A stretch of 24,244 bases of DNA from Geothermovivens sp964644845 (GTDB lineage Bacteria > Zhuqueibacterota > Zhuqueibacteria > Oleimicrobiales > Geothermoviventaceae): assembly GCA_964644845.1 (NCBI GenBank), contig CAZXXS010000074.1, positions 1 to 24,244 on the forward strand, read 5' to 3'. Below the pieces are notes generated by a model. The model was not told the origin of the DNA. It saw nothing but the letters and a program-made list of their open reading frames with translations, and did not search any database. Position numbers and translations under genes: made by a program. Within the stretch, counting starts at the first letter, position 1. Each line of letters begins with the position of its first letter. This document shows, piece after piece, positions 7,372 to 14,854 of the stretch.

Positions 7372-7565
7372 TGCGGGCCAAGTGTACCGTTGCAACCCGT
7401 CACCTGCTCCGAGAAGCTTGGGACGACGTGGCTGGCGAAGGGTGTCGCTACACCGCGTTCGACCGTGCCCCTCTACATTTCGCTCAGAATGCGCTGTACC
7501 GGCAACCGTTGGCTTTACTGGCATGTTTGCAGGTGCTTGGTGGCTTTTGTGAGGAGGTGAGGAGC

Positions 7566-8090
7566 GTGGCGAAGTCGCCGTTTCCACTGGAGGTTGTCAG
7601 TAGCTCGGACGGCACGGTTGTGCTGAGGGGACACCGCAGTACCCTCTGCGGGCGTTGCGCCTGCGACCTGCCGGGGACGGGTCAGACGATCTGGGAGGTG
7701 AGGGTAAAAACGGAAGCCCTGCCTCCAGAAGGTACACGCGTGCACGTGGAGATCCCACCGCGGGAGTTCCTTCTGGGCGTAGCGATTCTTTACGGTTTGC
7801 CGTTGCTTTTTCTGTTTGGTGCCGTTGCCTTGGGCGTGTGGCTGGCCCCGAAGTTCGGCGTCGACGGGGCATCGGCTTCCGTGGAGGTTGTCTCGGCCTG
7901 TGGAGGATTCATCTTGTCTCTTCCTGCGCTCCGTTTTCTCGATCGGAAGCTTGGGGATAAACCCGGTTTCAAGCCACGGTTGGTCTGGGTGGCCGCTGTG
8001 CCCCAGAGGTTGCTGGGACCTGAAGCCGCCGAGGTTGGAGAAGAAGAAGAGTGTCGGGGATTGGCTGAGACTGGTGCTGTCACCGATTAG
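7566..8090 (+). CDS. RseC/MucC-like membrane protein with a CxxCxC motif
   Basis: A 174-residue protein resembling the RseC/MucC family, whose members help control sigma-E or belong to the SoxR-reducing system. A soluble N-terminal part has Cys28, Cys31 and Cys33 (CGRCAC) after VVLRGHRST, the family place for cysteines. Two membrane helices follow (about 69-95 and 104-122), then an acidic tail (EVGEEEE). GTG 7566 is chosen because GAGGAGG (7551-7557) sits 8 bases before it; the frame is open back to 7371, directly at the arsC stop, but the extra 65 residues look non-coding. Relatives often lie beside Rnf-type electron-transfer genes; here it stands alone beside arsC and a flavoprotein. A redox-linked membrane role is likely, the exact partner unknown. 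Confidence 0.7.
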   Translation: MAKSPFPLEVVSSSDGTVVLRGHRSTLCGRCACDLPGTGQTIWEVRVKTEALPPEGTRVHVEIPPREFLLGVAILYGLPLLFLFGAVALGVWLAPKFGVDGASASVEVVSACGGFILSLPALRFLDRKLGDKPGFKPRLVWVAAVPQRLLGPEAAEVGEEEECRGLAETGAVTD

Positions 8091-8496
8091 ACTGCTGGTT
8101 CCAGAAGGGCCCGGAAGGTAGACAGCCTGCCTGGGCGTGCTTCGGAGCCGGCAAAAGGTTGAAACTGTTCCGAACCCCGCCGGGCCGACTCGAGGGAGTC
8201 TTCGCGTTCGTGGCCCGGTTCGCGAGGGGGTCCCGTAGCGGGGGCAGGTTTGGGAGGATTGCTGCCGAGAGGTGGCGTAGTTGCTGCGAAACGTGCGTTT
8301 TGCTACCAGTTGGTCGGTTCGGTCCTCGCGGCCAGCGAGCTGCGAACCTGGACGTTGCTGGGTCCCGCCGCGGCTACCGCAGCGACTGCAGGCGGCCAAT
8401 GGACCGCCGGTTGTTCCGAAGTGGGCAACGGGAACCGCACAGGAGACACCTCGTTTCGTGGCCACTAATCTGGCGACACTGCGTTGGAGGTGAAAA
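8091..8496. other. 406-base stretch without a supported gene
   Basis: A GC-rich stretch. The longest open frame (8159-8773, +) runs into the next gene in another frame and has no recognisable domain. I compared the part near 8360-8470 with T-box and cobalamin riboswitch consensus pieces from memory and found no match in the right order. GGAGG at 8486-8490 serves the following gene. Confidence 0.45.
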
Positions 8497-9069
8497 GTGC
8501 GCGTCTTGGCGGTTTTTGGAAGTCCCAGAAAGAATGGCAACTCAGCTCGGATGCTGGAGGCAGCCCTGCAGACGTTGCCCGAAAGCGCCGAAATTCGTCG
8601 CGTCTACGTCGCTGAGAAAAACATCGCTCCGTGTTGTGCCACACGGGATTGCCAAACTCTGGGCTACTGTCCGGTGGAGGACGACATGCAGCAGCTGTAC
8701 CGTGATCTCGACTGGGCGGAAGTCATTCTGTTTGCGACTTCGAGTCAGTTCGGCGACGTGTCTGCCCCGCTGAAGGCATTCATGGAACGAACCTGGCCGT
8801 TGCGAGGAACGTTGAAGAACAAGATCGGTGGCTACGTCGTGGCGGGAAGGCGCTACGTGGAGAGCAGCATTAACACACTGCACGCTTTCATGCTCCGGCA
8901 CAACATGATTCTCGGTGGGCGTGGGGCGATCGGTTACGGGTACCACGAGGGCGACATCGAGAACGATCCGTTGGCTTTTGAGGATGCCCGCAAGATGGCC
9001 AAACGGGTGGTTGAAGTGTACCGGCTGCTGTGCAGCGGGCGAATGGAGCGTCCCGTAGCAGGAGGTTGA
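8497..9069 (+). CDS. flavodoxin-fold FMN protein, NADPH-dependent FMN reductase/iron-sulfur flavoprotein family
   Basis: A 190-residue cytoplasmic flavoprotein. VLAVFGSPRKNGNSARML at the N-terminus is the FMN phosphate loop. ATSSQFGDVSAPLKAFMERTW is the second conserved block, and YVVAGRR is the third. Between them, Cys46, Cys47, Cys52 and Cys58 followed by VEDDM correspond to the cysteine cluster of iron-sulfur flavoproteins (CxxCxxC...C), but the second cysteine is next to the first instead of two residues later. The GTG start at 8497 is well supported by GGAGG (8486-8490). Archaeal relatives (Isf) carry one 4Fe-4S and FMN and pass electrons under oxidative stress. Whether a cluster is bound here is uncertain. 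The sufCB genes follow immediately. Confidence 0.82.
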   Translation: MRVLAVFGSPRKNGNSARMLEAALQTLPESAEIRRVYVAEKNIAPCCATRDCQTLGYCPVEDDMQQLYRDLDWAEVILFATSSQFGDVSAPLKAFMERTWPLRGTLKNKIGGYVVAGRRYVESSINTLHAFMLRHNMILGGRGAIGYGYHEGDIENDPLAFEDARKMAKRVVEVYRLLCSGRMERPVAGG

Positions 9070-9076
9070 GGGGTTC

Positions 9077-9111
9077 CTGCCAGGGAGATTCGGTGCTTTT
9101 TTCCCAGGCAG
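9077..9111. repeat. imperfect inverted repeat after the flavoprotein gene
   Basis: CTGCCAGGGA (9077-9086) and TCCCAGGCAG (9102-9111) pair with one central A-A mismatch around a 15-base loop that includes six Ts. It starts 8 bases after the stop codon. It may act as a weak terminator or 3'-end structure, but there is no T-run after the stem on either strand. Confidence 0.35.
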
Positions 9112-9123
9112 CGTGGCGTGTGT

Positions 9124-9152
9124 TTGGAAGTCTGGACACGTTGTTGTACATT
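9124..9152 (+). promoter_or_regulatory. candidate promoter for sufCB
   Basis: TTGGAA (9124-9129), 17 bases and TACATT (9147-9152); each hexamer matches 4 of 6 of the sigma70 consensus. It ends 63 bases before the sufC start and follows an inverted repeat that may end the previous transcript. The same -10 sequence, TACATT, occurs in the predicted promoter of the DoxX gene at 17056-17061. Confidence 0.4.
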
Positions 9153-9215
9153 CGTCTGTCCGGTACGGGCGCGCGAGCGAACAGGTTCGGTTGCAGAGGC
9201 TGATCGGTGGGTGCG

Positions 9216-9956
9216 ATGCGTCTTCAAATTGAGAAGCTGAACGTGTACGTGAACGGGTACCACATCCTGAAGGATCTGGACCTGGTTGTCTACAAGGGGG
9301 AAATCCACAGCATCCTGGGGGCAAACGGTACCGGCAAGTCGTCCCTGGCCTACACCATCATGGGGCTGGAGAACTACGAGGTCCGCTCTGGTCGAATTTT
9401 GTTTGAGGGGGAGGACATCACGTCTTTGCCCGTGTGGGAGCGGGCCCGACGCGGCATTACCCTGGCGTGGCAGGAACCGGCGCGGTTCGAGGGCCTGACC
9501 GTCCGTCAGTACCTGCTTCTTTCGCGGCAGGTTTCGAAAAAGGGTCCGCCTCCGGAGGAAGCCCTGCTGCGTGTGGGACTCGAACCGGCACGCTACCTGG
9601 ATCGTGCACTGGACGAGTCGCTGAGCGGCGGGGAACGCAAGCGCATCGAACTGGCCTCCGTTTTGGCGATGATGCCCAAGCTCGTGATTCTCGACGAGCC
9701 CGACTCCGGCATCGATGCCCTCAGCATCAATTTCATCACGGACTCAATTCGGCTCTTCGCAAAGCTGGGCGCTTCGGTTCTCTTGATCACTCACCACGAA
9801 GACGTGGCGGCCATGGCTGACCGCAGCTCCACCATGTGCAGCGGCACCGTGCTCAAGACCGGCGATCCCGGTGAGGTGGCGCGCTTCTATCGGTTGCATT
9901 GCCGCGAGTGTGAACACGTCAACGAACCCGAAGAAGAGGTGGTTCGGAATGTCTGA
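9216..9956 (+). CDS. sufC: SufC-type ABC ATPase of a minimal iron-sulfur assembly system
   Basis: A 246-residue cytoplasmic ATPase that powers cluster assembly on SufB. Walker A GANGTGKS (35-42), Q-loop WQEP (85-88), signature LSGGE (136-140), Walker B LVILDEPD (156-163) and switch histidine in THHED (His193) are all intact. LNVYVNGYHILKDLDL near the N-terminus and EGEDITSLPVWERAR are typical of SufC rather than transporters. The tail carries HCRECEH (Cys229, Cys232), absent from E. coli SufC. ATG 9216 is preferred; an in-frame GTG at 9207 is possible. The stop overlaps the sufB start by 8 bases. No sufS, sufE/U or sufD is adjacent, so this matches the two-gene SufCB layout called SMS (minimal SUF) in many anaerobes and archaea. 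Confidence 0.9.
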   Translation: MRLQIEKLNVYVNGYHILKDLDLVVYKGEIHSILGANGTGKSSLAYTIMGLENYEVRSGRILFEGEDITSLPVWERARRGITLAWQEPARFEGLTVRQYLLLSRQVSKKGPPPEEALLRVGLEPARYLDRALDESLSGGERKRIELASVLAMMPKLVILDEPDSGIDALSINFITDSIRLFAKLGASVLLITHHEDVAAMADRSSTMCSGTVLKTGDPGEVARFYRLHCRECEHVNEPEEEVVRNV

Positions 9957-10929
9957 AGCGGTTTCCAAGCTGATGCAAGGCATTGACTACAGCAAAGAGT
10001 TCGAACTGCTGGTGGAGGCGTACGAAAAGAGCGGCGGTACGCCTGAGGTACTCAAAAGCGACAAGTACGCGAGCCTGGCCATTCACGGTAACCACGTCCT
10101 TGGCAAGAACGAGGTGCGGGGGCTGCGTGTGGAAACTGTCGAGACCGAGCACGGCGTGCGTGTGAGGGTGCGCGTTGAGCCGGGTGTGCGCATTCAAAAT
10201 CCGGTGCATTTGTGCTTTGGACTGGTTCCGGAAGAGGGGCTTCAGGAGATCATTTCGGACTTCGAAATTGGCGAAAACGCCGAAGTCGGCTTCATCGCCC
10301 ACTGTTCTTTTCCGAATGCGCTTCGGATCAAACACGTGATGGATTCCACAATTCGTCTCCGTCGTGGCGCCAAGATGATTTACTCGGAGACGCATTTTCA
10401 CGGGGACGAAGGCGGGATTGAGGTTTTTCCCAAGACCCGCGCGTTTTTGGAAGAGGGCGCGGTTTTCGAAAACGAGTTCAAGCTCGTCAAGGGGGCGGTT
10501 GGCCGCTTGGCGATCGATTTTGCAGCGACGGTAGGCGAAAAGGCAGTGTGTGAGGTTTACGCGAAAGTTTACGGGAAAGGCGAAGACAACATCGTGGTCA
10601 GCGAGTCGCTTCACCTGGTTGGCGCGAGGGCCAAAGGGCTGGCCAAGAGTCGAATCGCGGTCACGGACAGGGCTCGCAGCGAGGTGGTTGGCGAGATTGT
10701 TGGCGACGCATCCTACAGTCGCGGCCACGTGGACTGTGTGGAAGTCATCCGCGGACGCGATGCGGAGGTGAGTGCAGTACCGCGGCTCCTCGTCCGCGAT
10801 GACACCGCAAAGCTAACGCACGAGGCGGCCATTGGCAGCGTGGACAAGAAACAGGTAGAGACCCTGATGGCCCGCGGACTGACCGAGGACGAGGCCGTGG
10901 ATGTGATCGTAAGCGGAATGTTGCGGTAG
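9949..10929 (+). CDS. sufB: SufB-type scaffold of the two-gene (SMS/SufCB) iron-sulfur system
   Basis: A 326-residue member of the SufB/SufD family, much shorter than E. coli SufB (495). It keeps only the central beta-helix and the C-terminal helical domain that binds SufC (THEAAIGSVDKKQVETLMARGLT). Aligned from memory with E. coli SufB, Cys263 falls exactly where Cys405 lies (28 residues before the HE pair), and His291-Glu292 match His433-Glu434, the groups used for cluster assembly. It is therefore a SufB, not a SufD, and probably forms a homodimer with two SufC. ATG 9949 overlaps the sufC stop. The open frame extends upstream to 9871, but that would bury it in sufC. A strong terminator follows 44 bases after the stop. 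Confidence 0.88.
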   Translation: MSEAVSKLMQGIDYSKEFELLVEAYEKSGGTPEVLKSDKYASLAIHGNHVLGKNEVRGLRVETVETEHGVRVRVRVEPGVRIQNPVHLCFGLVPEEGLQEIISDFEIGENAEVGFIAHCSFPNALRIKHVMDSTIRLRRGAKMIYSETHFHGDEGGIEVFPKTRAFLEEGAVFENEFKLVKGAVGRLAIDFAATVGEKAVCEVYAKVYGKGEDNIVVSESLHLVGARAKGLAKSRIAVTDRARSEVVGEIVGDASYSRGHVDCVEVIRGRDAEVSAVPRLLVRDDTAKLTHEAAIGSVDKKQVETLMARGLTEDEAVDVIVSGMLR

Positions 10930-10973
10930 CGGAGTTTGTTTCCCTTGTACCCGTGGACGCTTTTTGATCATCT

Positions 10974-11015
10974 AACGGTCTGAGGCTTTCGGGGGGAGGG
11001 CTTCAGACCGTTTTT
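10974..11015 (+). terminator. intrinsic terminator of sufCB
   Basis: The stem AACGGTCTGAGGC (10974-10986) pairs with GCTTCAGACCGTT (11000-11012), 13 pairs with one G-U, around a 13-base loop. A run of five Ts (11011-11015) overlaps the foot of the stem. It separates sufCB from mrp, so mrp needs its own promoter within about 50-100 bases. Confidence 0.85.
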
Positions 11016-11062
11016 GAGTGTGTGCAGAAACATGAAGACTTTTCGCTAAAGGAGTTAGAGCA

Positions 11063-12178
11063 ATGGCAAGTGAACTCGAAGCCCGAATTCGGGAAGAGGT
11101 GGGTAAAATTGTCGATCCCGAAATTGGCAAGACCCTTGGCGAACTGGACATGGTTCGTGAGGTCACGGTTGACGGGGACAGGGTGAAGGTAGTGATTGCG
11201 CTAACAACAATGGGCTGCCCGCTGGCCCGAAGCTTTGAGGACGACGTGCGAAAGATCGCTGCGCGTCTGGCTGGTGGCGGAGCCCAGGTCGACGTGGAAT
11301 TCACCGAAATGACCGAAGTCGAGAAACAGCGCCTCTCGGAGAAACTGCAGGCCGAACGCGGCCAACAGCAGGACAAGAGCAAGCAGTCCCCCGGGATTGC
11401 CGAGAAGTTGAACAACATCAAGCACGTGGTGGCCATTTTGAGCGGCAAAGGCGGAGTCGGCAAGAGCCTGGTTACGTCGCTTTTGGCCGTTGCCCTGCGC
11501 CGCAAGGGTTACAGTGTTGGCGTGATGGATGCCGACGTGACGGGATCCAGCATCCCCCGCCTGTTCGGAATTTCAGAACGGCCGCAGAGTGGCTTCGGGG
11601 CCATCATCCCGCCGCGTTCGCGGAAAGGCATCTACATCATGGGGCTGAATCTGCTCCTGGAAAGCGAAGATCAGCCGGTTGTGTGGCGTGGTCCCCTGGT
11701 GTCGGGCGCCATCCAGCAGTTCTGGAAGGATGTACTCTGGGGCGAACTGGATTACCTGCTGATCGACATGCCTCCGGGCACTTCCGACGCGGCGTTGACC
11801 GTACTCCAGCAGCTTCCTACCGAAGGGGTTGTGCTGGTAACCACACCGCAGGATCTGGCCGCAATGATCGTCCGCAAGGCAGTGCACATGGCCGACATGT
11901 TGAAGAAACCGGTGCTGGGCGTTGTGGAGAACATGAGTTATTTCAAGTGCCCGAAGTGTGGAGCGGAGTACGAGCTTTTTGGACCGAGTCAGGCGAACAA
12001 AGTGGCCGAAATTGCGGATGCTCCCATCCTCGCCAAGATCCCGATTGACCCGGAACTGCCCAAGTTGTGCGACGTGGGTCGCATCGAGGAGTACAAAGCG
12101 CCCGTGTTTGATGAACTCGTGGACAGGTTCACCGAACTTGTGGAGGAAAAAGGGCGCAAAATCACGGTCATGATCTGA
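11063..12178 (+). CDS. mrp: Mrp/NBP35-family iron-sulfur cluster carrier P-loop ATPase with N-terminal MIP18 (DUF59) domain
   Basis: A 371-residue cytoplasmic protein that carries and delivers 4Fe-4S clusters. Residues 5-75 are a MIP18/DUF59 domain with the conserved Cys52 in TTMGCPL. A linker rich in Q, E and K (84-115) follows, then the ParA-like core: Walker A GKGGVGKS (128-135), MDADVTGSSIPRLFG (155-169), DMPPGTSD (235-242) and the cluster-binding CPKC (Cys296, Cys299), completing VENMSYFKCPKCG. All expected motifs are present at usual spacing. AAAGGAG (11048-11054) lies 8 bases before the ATG. It sits between two terminators, so it is a single-gene transcript unless terminator readthrough occurs, and it is the natural partner of the neighbouring SufBC scaffold. 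Confidence 0.95.
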   Translation: MASELEARIREEVGKIVDPEIGKTLGELDMVREVTVDGDRVKVVIALTTMGCPLARSFEDDVRKIAARLAGGGAQVDVEFTEMTEVEKQRLSEKLQAERGQQQDKSKQSPGIAEKLNNIKHVVAILSGKGGVGKSLVTSLLAVALRRKGYSVGVMDADVTGSSIPRLFGISERPQSGFGAIIPPRSRKGIYIMGLNLLLESEDQPVVWRGPLVSGAIQQFWKDVLWGELDYLLIDMPPGTSDAALTVLQQLPTEGVVLVTTPQDLAAMIVRKAVHMADMLKKPVLGVVENMSYFKCPKCGAEYELFGPSQANKVAEIADAPILAKIPIDPELPKLCDVGRIEEYKAPVFDELVDRFTELVEEKGRKITVMI

Positions 12179-12186
12179 ATTGCGCT

Positions 12187-12225
12187 GCGGGGCTGGGATC
12201 AAGCGAAGCTCAGCCCCGCTTTTTT
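12187..12225 (+). terminator. intrinsic terminator of mrp
   Basis: GCGGGGCTG (12187-12195) pairs perfectly with CAGCCCCGC (12211-12219) around a 15-base loop and is followed by six Ts (12220-12225). It begins 8 bases after the mrp stop codon. Confidence 0.9.
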
Positions 12226-12439
12226 CTTGCACCGCAGGTTGCACGATTCCGCAGACGGTCAGATTTTTGCACAGCGAAGCTCTTGTACCGCAGGGGGCGG
12301 TTCAATCGGCGAGGCTTTGATCGGACAGAGCGGGCAGGTGGCCGGAAACCGAACGCGCGGGATCTGAGGCGCCCAGGGGCCGAGGAATGGGGCTCCACGA
12401 GGGCTGTCAGCTGGAGGCTGCAGAAGAAAGGAGGAGCAG

Positions 12440-13270
12440 ATGATTCGACGAATTCTAGTGCCTGTAGATCCTTCGGAGTACACGCGTGCGGCTGTTGCAA
12501 TGGCGTGTGAGCTTGCGAAAAAACACAACGCAGAAGTGACGGCCATTGGCATTGTGGACAAGCCCGGGATTGAGCGGTCGGAAGGCGGAGCGCCAATCGG
12601 GGCCATTTACTACGCGGAAAAGGCAATCGAGCACAAGGTCGACGAGGCCCGTCGGGTCATCATGGGACTTTTCGACGAGTTTCGCAAAACCTGCGATGAA
12701 GCTGGAGTGCCCCACCGGGAAACAGAGAAAGTCGGGGATCCGGAAAAGCTGTTGATGGCCGAATCGCGCTACCACGACTTGCTGATCGTTGGGCTGCGTT
12801 CGTCCCTTCACTTTGCCACCGAGGAACACCCGGAAAAAAACCTGGACGAGCTTCTCGATGCGACCATCACCCCAATCTTGGCCGTTCCTGTCGAGCTGAG
12901 TGAACTGCACCACGTGCTGGTCGCTTACGACGGGAGCCTGCCCGCTGCGCGGAGTTTGCAACGGTTTGCTCACCTGGCGGTCGTGCCGAACCTGGCAATC
13001 ACCGTTTTGAGCGTGCAGGATGACGAAGACGAGGCACGCGAGCTCGTCACGCGGGCAGAGGAGTACCTGCGCGTCTACGGTGCTAAGAACGTAACGACTG
13101 TGTACCGCAAGGGTGACGTGATCGACACGGTGGAAAACGAGTTCATCGACAAAGTGGACACAGTTGTGCTCGGCGTACACAGCCGCTTGCCTCTGGTCGA
13201 CTTCGTAGTGGGCAGTTTGACCAAGCACGTGATCCACCGCGGCGACAGGGCAGTTTTTCTGGGGCAGTAG
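12440..13270 (+). CDS. tandem-domain universal stress protein (UspA family)
   Basis: A 276-residue cytoplasmic protein with two UspA-like folds. Domain one begins MIRRILVPVDPSEYTRAAV and runs to about 155; domain two begins HHVLVAYDGSLPAARSLQ and runs to the end. The second keeps part of the nucleotide loop (GVHSRLP, then GSLTKHV, compared with the consensus G-2X-G-9X-G-S/T); the first has the loop largely replaced by a charged insert (SLHFATEEHPEKN). So ATP binding, if any, is likelier in the second half. AAAGGAGGAG precedes the ATG closely. It follows the mrp terminator by about 215 bases, which hold no gene. Tandem Usp proteins respond to starvation, redox or metal stress; the exact trigger is unknown. 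Confidence 0.85.
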   Translation: MIRRILVPVDPSEYTRAAVAMACELAKKHNAEVTAIGIVDKPGIERSEGGAPIGAIYYAEKAIEHKVDEARRVIMGLFDEFRKTCDEAGVPHRETEKVGDPEKLLMAESRYHDLLIVGLRSSLHFATEEHPEKNLDELLDATITPILAVPVELSELHHVLVAYDGSLPAARSLQRFAHLAVVPNLAITVLSVQDDEDEARELVTRAEEYLRVYGAKNVTTVYRKGDVIDTVENEFIDKVDTVVLGVHSRLPLVDFVVGSLTKHVIHRGDRAVFLGQ

Positions 13271-13470
13271 GCGCAGCAGAGGCGGCGATTCTCGTTCACC
13301 TCCGGTTGTGGGGAAACCGGGAAAAGGACCGTCCGCGGCTCAGCCCCGTTTTCGCGCGGACGTAGGTTCAGCTTGGCGCGGTGGACGTGGTGAGAGCGGG
13401 GGCAGTTGTCGGGAAATACCTTCCACCCGCCTGTCGGACTGAGGAGAGTCATTTTGCGCAGAGACGAAGT

Positions 13471-14196
13471 GTGTCCACGGTAGCGCTGGCCTGGATAACT
13501 GGATTGGTGTTCGGCGCGGCAGCTCTCGGTGGCCTTTTGCCGATGGTTTGGCACAACCGGGAAGAGGTGTTACGTCTCTTTGTGAGTTTCGGCGCGGGGG
13601 TGCTTCTGGCAACGGCGTTCTTGCACATGATCCCCGAAGCTGCGGAACTGGCTGGTGAAGCGCTCGGACCCGGTGTGCTGGCGGGTTTCCTGGTTCTCTA
13701 CGTAACCGAAAAATTCGTCATGACCCACCCGTGTGAGGCTGAACACTGCGACTACCACCGTGTGGGTTGGAGCGCTCTGGCTGGCCTGTCCTTTCACAGC
13801 TTTGTGGACGGCGTCGCCATTGGGTCCAGTGCTCTGGTGCCTCGGATGGGACCAATGGTGGCGCTGGCCATTCTGTTCCACAAACTCCCGGCGTCCATGG
13901 CTCTTTCCAGTGTGTTGCTCCACTCTGGGTTTTCGCCTGTTCGAACTGAAATGGCAGTGCTGGTTTTCGGTGCCATGGTACCGTTCGGTGCTTTCGTGAC
14001 ACACGCGTTGTTAGGGGGATTCCCGAACTGGACGCTGGGTTTCTTGATTGCCTTCTCCGCGGGCACATTCATTCACATCGCCACGGACGACCTGATGCCG
14101 GAGATCCACCGCAAGGAAGCCGGGCGGTTTCGCAATTTGCTCAGTTTTGTTGTGGGACTTGCCGTGGTAGGTGCCGCGCGGGTGCTCACCGGATGA
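13471..14196 (+). CDS. ZIP-family divalent metal transporter
   Basis: A 241-residue, seven- or eight-helix inner-membrane protein. The paired metal-site helices are visible: HSFVDGVAIG (109-118, the TM4 H-xxx-D-G motif) and FHKLPASMAL (TM5). Most ZIPs have H-E-x-P in TM5; here the glutamate is lysine (His137, Lys138), which may remove the second metal site of the binuclear centre. The loop between about 85 and 97 (THPCEAEHCDYH) is rich in histidine and cysteine and could bind zinc or iron. The chosen GTG 13471 starts just before the first helix but has a weak ribosome site; the frame is open to 13381, and the 30 extra residues look non-coding. ZIP proteins import zinc, iron or manganese. It is 200 bases after the stress gene. 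Confidence 0.85.
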   Translation: MSTVALAWITGLVFGAAALGGLLPMVWHNREEVLRLFVSFGAGVLLATAFLHMIPEAAELAGEALGPGVLAGFLVLYVTEKFVMTHPCEAEHCDYHRVGWSALAGLSFHSFVDGVAIGSSALVPRMGPMVALAILFHKLPASMALSSVLLHSGFSPVRTEMAVLVFGAMVPFGAFVTHALLGGFPNWTLGFLIAFSAGTFIHIATDDLMPEIHRKEAGRFRNLLSFVVGLAVVGAARVLTG

Positions 14197-14854
14197 CGCT
14201 TAATCGAAGCGTGCTTGCCAGGGATTGCGGCCGGAAATTTCCCGCGCACAGGTTGTCCCCAGATGCCTTCTCTGCAAGCTGCGAATCCATTCACAACTTC
14301 GCTCTGGCTGAAAAGGCGCGCTGTGCAGCTGTGCTCGCCCCCCAGAGCCTCCGGCCTTACGGACGTGACTTGCGAGACGGCGGCTGATCCTGTTGTGGTA
14401 AACACTGCTGGCTTTCGCGTCCGGGGTTGCCCGCCGAGGCGAACAGATTCCACGGACTGAACCGGTGCCTCAGTGCGCCAGGCGTAGCAGCGCCTGGAGC
14501 CCTCGAATTGCCGTTCTGGCAGGTGGTATTTCTGGCGCCAAATCCGAGTCTCCTCGAGTCTCGGGGAATTGCCGTGAGAAAATCGGTGAGTGTCCCGGTA
14601 CTGCTTGGCCCGGTCGGTGCTCCGGTGTTCGTGTCGGGTTTTCGAATCGCTGAATCGGCCGTGCCCAAAATGCGAAGCCCGCCTTGAGAGGCGGGCTGCG
14701 AGAGACGTGACTTCGCTTCTCGTAAAGATCCGAATCGATCTTGCCTTTGACCCAGAATTGAACTATCCGGGTGCCGGTCCACCAGCCGTAGGGTGTCGCA
14801 CCGAAACCACGGGTCAGTGAAATCCTCTCACCTCGGCGTGCTGGCAGTCGAGCT
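14197..14854. other. 658-base gap between convergent genes, with two hairpins
   Basis: No convincing gene is present; open frames such as 14427-14687 (+) and 14357-14782 (-) have no domain and biased composition. Two structures stand out. CCAGGCG (14478-14484) pairs with CGCCTGG (14491-14497). AGCCCGCCT (14676-14684) pairs with AGGCGGGCT (14689-14697) over a 4-base TGAG loop. Genes converge here, so terminators for both strands are expected. Confidence 0.5.
14676..14697 (-). terminator. possible terminator hairpin for the Gfo/Idh/MocA gene
   Basis: A perfect 9-base stem, AGCCCGCCT / AGGCGGGCT, with a 4-base loop. Read on the minus strand it is followed by TCGCATTTT, so the T-run is short and delayed. 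It lies about 160 bases past the stop of the minus-strand gene. Confidence 0.4.

Noticed and set aside
7371..7565. Longer form of the RseC-like protein starting at the arsC stop
   Set aside because: The 65 extra residues have no hydrophobic or domain pattern, and a strong GAGGAGG marks the start at 7566.
8330..8470. Possible T-box or cobalamin riboswitch before the flavoprotein
   Set aside because: Some short consensus-like words occur (GGGTCCCGCCGCGG, GGCCACT), but order and spacing do not match either class.
13302..13361. Hairpins CCGGTT/AACCGG and GTCCGCG/CGCGGAC after the stress-protein gene as terminators
   Set aside because: The stems are real but short, and no T-run follows either of them on the plus strand.
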